From NCBI GenBank assembly GCA_905221605.1, contig CAJNDS010002600.1, forward strand, positions 283,264 to 347,263: 64,000 nucleotides of DNA, written 5' to 3'. The notes beneath the pieces were generated by a model. It saw only the letters and a list, made by a program, of their open reading frames with translations. It was not told the origin of the DNA and ran no database searches. The translations under genes were made by a program, and so were the position numbers. This document shows positions 21,801 through 30,800 of this stretch, piece after piece (the first letter of the stretch is position 1; each line of letters starts with the position of its first letter). This DNA is from Symbiodinium natans (Eukaryota; Sar; Dinophyceae; Suessiales; Symbiodiniaceae).

Positions 21801-24800
21801 TCCTTGTCGATCGAGTCCTGCCAATTGAGGAACCAGTCCTCGGAACCCTTTCTCCGGAAGATCAACGACCTGAAGAGTTCTCAGCAGCGCCCGTCCCCAG
21901 TGCAGAACCTCGTGGTGGAGAACCAGAAGGTGAGGATCAAGCCAATGAAGGGGAAGCGCTCGGATCCTCCGGCGTGGAACCTGAGGGGCAGGAAGATGAC
22001 GATATGGGCGTGCCCGAGGCAAGCTCTATCCCCACCATGCAAGAACCGAACGAGACCGAGCTGGGTGAGATATCACGTCCTTGTGAAGGTTACGTCCGAG
22101 CACTCAATGCCCTACGCATAACCGCTGGTATGCAACCACCCAGCATGTGCCTTGCTTGCGGCAACTATGGCCACAACACCCGAAATTGCGAAGCAAATGG
22201 GGGGTACAACGCTCTGGTGGTGAACGAAGCATTCAGCATCATTGGGAAAAGCCTGGCAAAGATGCACAAGTCAAGCAGTACGCCACCAACAGAGATCTTC
22301 CAGAGATGGGCAGAGAAGAATTTGCGAGATGCCGCTCGCGCTCCGCAAGTACCAGGAACCGCTTCGGATACTCCGGGTGGGGATGGGGAAAGCGTTGAGC
22401 CTGGGGCCGCAGCGTCTTCGGAGGATTCCAGAGGCCCGCTGCCAAGACGGCGTCAAGCATCGATCTCAGTTGAGGACCCTACAGTGGTCGTGATCGAAGT
22501 CGATGAAGAACCTGAAGAAGCTGCAACAAGAATGCTTCGACCCAAACGCAGACCCCAACCGAGATCTGATCTTCCAGAGCCCAAAGCTGCGCCAGCTCCT
22601 AGGCGGTGGATTGCGAACAACGCCGGCAATGCTCGTTCATTCGTCGAGATTCGCTACCACGAGCCGAAGTCTTGCCTTGACATCATCAAGTCCATCGAGG
22701 ACGTATCGTGGGTCGGTGGGCAGAGCATCTATGAGATCGGATTACAATCGCAGGATGCAACGCGCCGATTGATTGAGCAGGAGGTTGGAGGAGACGTTGC
22801 AACACACCCTCTCCGAAGCGACATCGATGAGTATCCTTCCTCGAACGTGGGGTACGTGAACATCGGCAAGCTGGTCATCGGAGGGGACCTCCGGCTCCTA
22901 CCCATCAAGGGTGCAAGATTCGCTCACAGGCATTTTTCAGCCCTGGTTCCCGCGACTTCCTCCAATGACAACCATCGCAATCGGGATTATCATCGCAGGA
23001 TCAAATCCCTGGGCTACGATGTGCAACGTTTGCTTAGGCGCCGCCTAGCAAACAGAGAAACGAACTACATGCACAATCAGCTCCCAACAATCCCGTGCGA
23101 CACCGGAGGGTGGGTGATGCTCAAAGACTTCATCAACTTGGAGAACTTCTGGCAAAGCGGGAGATACTATGCAAGGAGTTCAGCTCGAGACGACAACTCT
23201 GAGTATCAGAGACGAATCCAAATGCTGATCGACTACGCGTACTACGAGTACCGCGCGAACGGAAGGATCAGACTTCAATTCCTGGGCATCAAGATCGTGG
23301 CGCCCAAACCTGGACAGAGGGCATCCGATACGCCGTGGGACGGTACTCCGGGCGTCGGTGCAACCCAACGTGCCCAACTTGAAGAACTCGGAGGGCACAG
23401 GTTGACACACGACATTACGTCCGGGACCCTTCGTCGATGCGACAATTGGGTGCAGCCATGGGCGATCAGGGCCACAAGTGGACACTCCAGCAACTCCAAT
23501 TCACTGGTGCGGGTGAATGACGACAGGGTCGCATGTCACTTGACTACAAGCTTGGTCAACCAGATTGGTGGGGGGTATCACACCACGGCCCCAGAGCTTC
23601 TCGCCAACATCGTGGCGAAAGGACTTCTTCCAGGCGGAGGGGCGTCAGGCGGTCGGGTCCACAGCCACTTCGGGACGTTCCCGCCATGGGATCCGAGAAA
23701 TCAGACGGTGAGAACAAGGATTCCCGGAAGGCCGAGGTCACCAATTGCAGTATTGTACGTTCCAGCCTACGAGCTCATGCGCTACAATGCAGTGATCACG
23801 ATCAATGGAATGTTTCTCGTCCAGCGGCAAATTCCATTCGAGGCCGTCAAGCACGTGTGGATCTGCATGCCAAGCCAAGGAAGGTACTTCGAGTTCAGCG
23901 AAGTCTTCAAGGTGTACTCCAAAGAGCTGTCCAAGGAGATGGTCGAAGGGTACGGGGACGCACGCATCAATCCTGATCGTGATCCTCCAAAACCTTCGGT
24001 GGAAGACCTCGTCAGCACCATGGAAGGCACCGACGCTGGCCCGCATGAAGGCGAGAGGCGCGAGATCTTGCAAGCAATTGAGCAGGCGGGCGACACCGTT
24101 CCTGGAAACATCATCAAGCGTGCTTTCCAGTTTCTCTCAAGGACATTCCGGCGTGTGACGACTCACACCACCACAAGCGATCCGCTGATTCTGAGGGTTT
24201 GCCCCTGCTGCGGCAGACATACCCCTGCGAGCTTCGCGATTTGCCTCACGCGTGGGAGAGTTTTCCTGTCCATGGGGAGGATACAGCATGTGCGCGCCAA
24301 TCCGGAACCTGAAAGGATTGATCCGGAAGTGGTTCGCCAGGCGCTCAATCAGGCCGCTGCCGTCGTCAACAACGAGGTTGTGGAGATTGAAGTGGAAGAT
24401 GAGCCACCTTCAGAACCTGTCCAGGAGGATGCGCTTCCGCTCTGCGGGGTGCAGAATCCAGCAGGGGATGTGGAGGCAAACAGTCCACGGGAAAGCGTGG
24501 CGGAGCCTGAGGCCGAGGAGATCCCCGACGAGATTCGCGACATGTACCGCGATGTGGAGATGGAGGCTCCCAACCAAGAAGAGGTGGAGATGGATGCGCA
24601 GAACCAGCGAGCATTCGTGCTGGTGGGAGACAGGGAAGGCGACTCGTTGGACGATCGAAACGAGAGGAAAGCTCGCCTTGCGCTGGAGTGCAATGTCAAC
24701 ATTGACACCGACTACGCAGCGTGCGTGGACCACAACTTCAGGTTGTACTGTCACCTCGACGCCTTCTTTGCGTACGTGTTGGTCCATAAATGGAATCTGT

Positions 24801-27800
24801 TTGAGAAAATCATCATGACTCCATACAAGAAGATGAAGGACCAGTTCGCCTCAGGCATGAGACACGACGCGTCTGGGACATGGCCTATTGTCCCCATCGA
24901 TGAGGACACGGCGTTGCCGAGAGACCTCACGGAAGACGAGGTGAGGCAGTATGCCAGCTCTGTGGAGAACCAGCAGTTCATGATTGAGCGTTATTACGCC
25001 AACAAGTTCGTCTTCTACGTCATGCGTGGGGCGATCCAGCTGGGATACAACAAGGAGAGCTTCAACCTCCCCATGATTCCGGATGAGGCCGAGGACCCGA
25101 AAGCATTTGCTGAAGCCGGGCAAAGGGTCCACATGTTCATGGCCAAAATCATCTATCAGGTGTTGAACGTGAGGCTTTACTCCTACACGAAACCCAACGC
25201 TGAGATCCCGTACCACGCGGCATTTAAATACATCAACCCGATCCAGCTGCTCAGTTTGATGGACTCGCAGAAGGTGAGCGTCAACAACCTTCTGGTGATG
25301 AGGGATTCGGGGTGCGCTCTACCCAACCAGTACAGCAAGAAGCTGGACAGATGGTTGAGTGATCAAAAGAAGGACATGAGCATCCTGAAGTTGAAGCCCA
25401 CACAGTATTTGGAGAATCCAAAGGCGTCGGCTTTGTACCTTGCCTATGACCCTTCAGCATCTGCACCTTCGGTTACCTCATCGGGAGGATCTCGTCATCC
25501 TGAAGCGGATGAGACGGACATGCCGGCTCGAGCGAAGGCCCGCATGAGTCAGCCGAAGCCCAAGACTTCTCATCCTGGGACACCTCAAGCTGCTCCCAAA
25601 GATCCTCGCGGTCATTCGAGAAAGGGATCGGGAAAGAAAGGGTGAATGATGTACTCGGATCCTCCGGTACGTCATCCCCTGGAATCCATGGTATTCCTGA
25701 AATATGGTTGTGGCTCAGCACTTTGCGATCTCAGTTTTGATTCCTCTTTTCCCTATGGATGCAATAGATGACACGATGGAGTACGTCATTATATCCACCG
25801 ATGCTATTTCTCTTTTCGGCCACTGCATAGCAGCAGCGGGGCAATGTGCCAACGCGCCCGCTGGAGGGAAATGTGCGATTCTTCGCAGCTCGTGTGGTAG
25901 CCAAGTGGGTATGGGTCATGCTCTGCTGACCTGGCCGATGCTACTGCTTCTCAGTCATGCATTCTGGAGACGCAATGTGATGGATCAGCAATTTGCTGAC
26001 ATGTTTTCAGGGCCTTTCGTGCCCATGATTCCGCAACCGTGAGCAGCAAGTCTTTGTACAGACAAAGGATGGGATTGAACGCTTCAGTAGCTGAAAGTCT
26101 GTCTCACATCTATTAATTCGGGCAAATAGAGCAAAACAGTGGAGAACGGCCAGACTTTAAGTCGCTTTTAACTGGGACCATTGTATGTTCGTGACGCAAT
26201 TTCGTCTAGCATTTTGCAAATCCCAGCCGTGGGGGGTGTGAATCATCCCCGAACCACAGCACGTTTTGGGGACCCCTTTGTGTCGGCTCCGCCGCACATC
26301 GGGGAAACCACATTAGAACGCCGTGGCCTGTTCACCACATTGGCTCAAGAACCCTTAGAGTGAAGGTCACCCATAGGTTAGAAGTAAGCGCAATAGCGTA
26401 ACTGGAAACCGCCCGGGTGCACGAGACGGAGACGGAAGGCGAACGCCAGTACAGAAAACAAGTGCGAGACCATTTGGCTGGTGAGGAGCCAAAGCGTAGT
26501 GCAAGCAACTACCCGACCTCACGCATTTAGGGGTTAGGGTTGAGGGTAGATGCCCCTAGCTAGGGATCCCTGCTCATTTCCTGACAGGAATGCCAGGAAG
26601 AGCAATGTCCTACGAAATTTCTGGGGTTGGGCTTCTGATGGTCATCCCCTGCCCTTCAGGGAAGCAAGTTTTTCCTGCTTCACCCTAAACCCTAAACCCT
26701 AAACCCTAAACCCTAAACCCTAAACCCTAAACCCTAAACCGCCCAGGAATGTGGGACAAGCTTTCTCAAGCTTCTGGGCGCCCGTCATCAACCTGGCGAG
26801 GGTGCCCTGCCTGAGCTCAGGCTTTAGGATCGCTTTTGCCGTGCAAGCATATGGGTAGTTCTCTAAATCAAGCTACCTTTTTGAGATCCCTTCCAAAGGT
26901 GCCGCCTTATAATGGGTACCCAAAAAGGGACCCTAATTTAGGAAACCGCCCATATGTCAATATGGGGGTTTACGAAAATAGGGGATCCCTGACATGGACC
27001 CCCCAAATACTAGGAGACCCTTAGAATCAGGACCCCAAAACGGTACGCCCTAATATCGTGAAGCCCCATAGAGCACTGACACTGTGGCGTTTTCTGCCGC
27101 AGACATGCCAAAGCGCAGTGTGCATTCTGGGCACTTTTCAGTTTACCCAACCCTAAACCCCAAACCCCAAACCCTATATAAACCCTAAACCCTAAACCCT
27201 AAAGCCCAAACTCTAGGACTCAGCCTTCCTTGGGGTTGGGAGGGTTATCTCTGCTAAGGAGCCGCGCTGGGGGCGAAACATCGAAACTCCGGGAGAGGAC
27301 CCCTACCTCACAGGGGAGTACGCCGAGCACTTCGTCCGCGGCTTTCAGGAAGCGCCAGAAGACCCCTCCCACATCCAGGCGACGCAGGGGCTTCTTGCCT
27401 ACTGGTTCTTGCTTCGGAGTGAGGGAATTAGTTACATTTGTATCCCCCCTATCATATACCGTTTAAGGCTTCCTGGGCTTCATGGGCTTAGCAGCTTATA
27501 AAGGTACCGGACGGACACGGACACGTGTCAGGAGCAACGAGCGGAGAACTGCATGACTGAAGCTGTTTCGGGTTGCGTTGGGATTTTGGGCACTTTTATC
27601 TAGGGCCCCGCCACCTGCGTTAGCTTCTAATTAGCATTTTCATAGTTATGTCAGTCTGCCTGCCCCTGCCTTCTCTTAGCTTCTGACAGGCCAGTGCCTG
27701 CTGCAAGCACTACGTTGCCAACGAGATGGAGAGCACCACCCAGCTCGATGGGGAGCACCTATGTCCCCCTTGGGAATTATTTTTCCTTTTCGTTCATATA

Positions 27801-30800
27801 AAACCCAAGAAGAAATTTAAAGATGTTATTTTCATTAAGGTAATTATTTTCCTTTTCGTTCATATAAAACCCAAGAAGATATTTAAACATACTATGTTTG
27901 TTAAGGTTCTAAGGGGGAGTATCAAGGCACCAGGATCGTGAGCACGTGGACTCGGAGGTCTCCATGCAGGCGGGGGCTTTGAGGGTGAGTCCTTTGGAGG
28001 GCGCTGACCTGGGTGGCCCAGTGGTACCCCCTTGACCCTTCTTTTTGTGGTTGGTTCTGGGGATCCTTTATGAAGAGTGACCAACCCAAAACCAAAAGGG
28101 TACCCTTATTAGAATATGGTTGCTAGGCTACCTAGCGACAGTAGGGGCTTTCCTAGGGTTCAGGGCTGCACAGCTTCTGCGGTGTTTAGGGCTCAGGGGG
28201 TTCAAGCATTGGGCTTGCAGTGCCGGAGCCTGCGCCCCATTGTGAGGACTTGGTTGACTCGTACATGCGCCCATTCCAGACCTGCGTGGAGAAGGGCCGC
28301 GTGACGTCTCTTATGTGCAGCTACAACGCGGTGAACGGAGTGCCGTCGTGCGCGAATGACTGGCTGCTGCAGACCGTTGCCCGCGACAACTGGGGCTTCG
28401 ATGGCTACATCACCAGCGACTGCGATGCTGACTCAGATTCTTGGCGATTGAATCAATAAACCCTCGAACATCTCATATATATATATATACCTATAAAATA
28501 TCTTTATATATATATACTTTGATTCCGAGTTGCTTGCAGCCTATGGGCCATGAACAACCATAAGCTTTGAGTGTTCATTCTGTTCCCAAGGATGTGTTCA
28601 ACGCGCATCATTACACGGCAACCGCTGAAGAGGCCGTGAAGGCAGTTCTCCATGCCGGCACTGATGTGGACTGCGTGTCCTTTGTGCCCCAGAATGCCCA
28701 GTCTGCCCTGGATAAGCAGCTGATCACAGAAGCGGATATTGACGCACGTTTGAAGATGCTCTTCCGCGTCCGCATGCGGCTGTCACACTTCGATCCACGA
28801 GGGCCTCTCAACAGTATCTCCACGAACGAAATTTGCAGCGACTATGCCTTGAAGCTGTCGCAGGACGCAGTTCGCCAGAGTGCGGTCCTGATCAAGAATC
28901 TGCAGGGCACGCTCCCGCTGGACAGTTCGACAGTGGGCACGGTGGCCGTGATCGGGCCGAACACAAACCTCTCGCAGAGCGACGCTGGATACTACGGTCC
29001 AAAGCATCCCTGCGGAAATCGGTTCTACACCCTCCTGGATGCTCTGAGCAGCGGGGGGAAGGTCAAGACGGTCAGTGCGCCTGGGGTGCCGCATCTCGGA
29101 TGTTAAGGATCCGTTCCCACAAGCCCTCTGAAGTTCTCAGTCAAACCTGTACCCTAGACCCGAATCGAGCCCTAGTAAGCCCTTTCGACCCCAAAATTTT
29201 CAGGTTCTTAAACTTCCTTCGAGCCCTAGTAAGCCCTTTCGACCCCAAAATTTTCAGGTTCTTGAACTTCCTTTGTTTTGCTAACTACCTGGAAACTCTT
29301 AGTACAACCAGCCCGTAGTCCCTAAGCAAGGAGAGCAAGCCCTGAACCCGAACATGCCCCAGAATCCCAAACCCCAAGCCCTAAACCCTAAACTCTAAAC
29401 CCTAAACCCTAAACCCTAAACCCTAAACCCAGCATTTCAAGGAGCGTCCTGTCTGAAGATCAGAGCGGCATCCCGGCGGCCGTGGAAGTGGCTCGGGGAG
29501 CCGACACCGTGGTGTCACCGGCCTACAGGGGCTGTAAAGGATTTAGGGCCAAAGGGGTGAAGGTAAAGGCTTAACAGGGAGTAGAAGTTATGTGCGTATA
29601 GAAAAATACATATGATGTATATATATATATATATGATTAATGTAAGTCAAAGGTTTTAGGTAAATAGGGCTGTAGACTTTCATGTCAACATAATGATGAA
29701 GTGCTAAGAAGTGTAAGGTTTAGGGCAGTTTGGGCTTTTACCGGTTTCTCTAAAGGGCTGACGCATTGAGGTGCTTCTAAAGTTGTATATGGGAGATTGT
29801 CCAAGAAGGTGCTGAAGGAATCAAGATTGGTTGTCCTCTTTGCTATGAGGCGTGCCCTAATGCGCGCACACACAAGGCACACACGAAACGTGATGACCTC
29901 GTGTTAGCGCAGCATGTAGGACATCCCCTGAATCGGAAGAGCTCGATCTTGTGATGAAGTGTAGGAGGATTATCACGCTAGTCCCGCGCTAGTAGAATCG
30001 CGTGGAATAATTTTCCTGAGGCATCGTGACATTTCATTCTTTGCTCTGTCGAAGCTACGTATCCATGTTGTCCATGAGGCGTGGGTGCCAACGTACACCA
30101 CATAAGTTGACCGCCACCTTCAGGTAAAGACTTTCTATGCACTTATAGACACCCCACATGTGCCTTTTTCTGGATATAGGTACTGAAAATGTTATACTGA
30201 CACACACACACACACGCCTCCGTAGTATATGTATTTGTGTTCATTGATTTGAAATATTTCATGTTTATCTTTAATATGTGTCTATCTATTTATATACGCT
30301 TTATAGTGATACTGTGTTATACTCTTTCTGTATGTATACATATACATGTATGTGTAGGTTTATGTAGGTTCATGGAATTATGAAGGGTTTCAGAACGGTT
30401 CTTATAAAGGAGCTTGATGATGGGTTGATGACGGGCTTCTTTAGGAATTTTCGCAGGGTCTATATAAGCATTACAAGTTTGTAGCACTTGCCGGATTTAA
30501 ACGGCTGAAAGGTTATACAGGCTGTAGCAATCGTTAGCACCAGCGCAGGATGTTTGGGTTCCGGGATGTTTGGGGTTCGGCTTGCGCTACCAACCTGTCA
30601 TGTCCGTTGTCCTGGCTGATTCTTGCTTTCGGACCCAGAGTAGGCCCTTATTTCCTTATTTTTGGGTTTCGGTTCCTTTATCAGCCTCTTTAAGCCAAAA
30701 AAGGGCACCCATTTATTCCTGGGTTACTCTTGGGTCTAGTGCTTCGAACGAAGATTCTCAGGTTGGCAGTGGGAACTGACCTAACCTGGTCCGCGGAAGG

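Larger units (their letters stand above)
5813..26525 (+). mobile_element. Giant Ty1/copia-order LTR retrotransposon with three long ORFs
   Basis: The element is 20,713 bp, far longer than typical copia elements of about 5-6 kb. It is bounded by 289-bp LTRs and the 5-bp duplication TTTAG. The order Gag-protease-integrase-reverse transcriptase-RNase H, integrase before RT, places it in the Ty1/copia order. Extra content: about 1100 residues after RNase H with a methyltransferase-like module, and a third ORF with a Tpt1/KptA-like domain. The LTRs differ at one position (5820 G, 26244 C), so the insertion is recent on a sequence basis. It lies in the same orientation as the GH3 gene, inside intron 6. 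The ORFs are long and nearly intact, with a frame change between ORF1 and ORF2 and a possible one at the start of ORF3. Confidence 0.93.

Noticed and set aside
25704-26042. Envelope-like membrane protein of the retrotransposon
   Set aside because: The 112-aa frame is mildly hydrophobic but has no signal, fusion or glycosylation pattern that would support an envelope.
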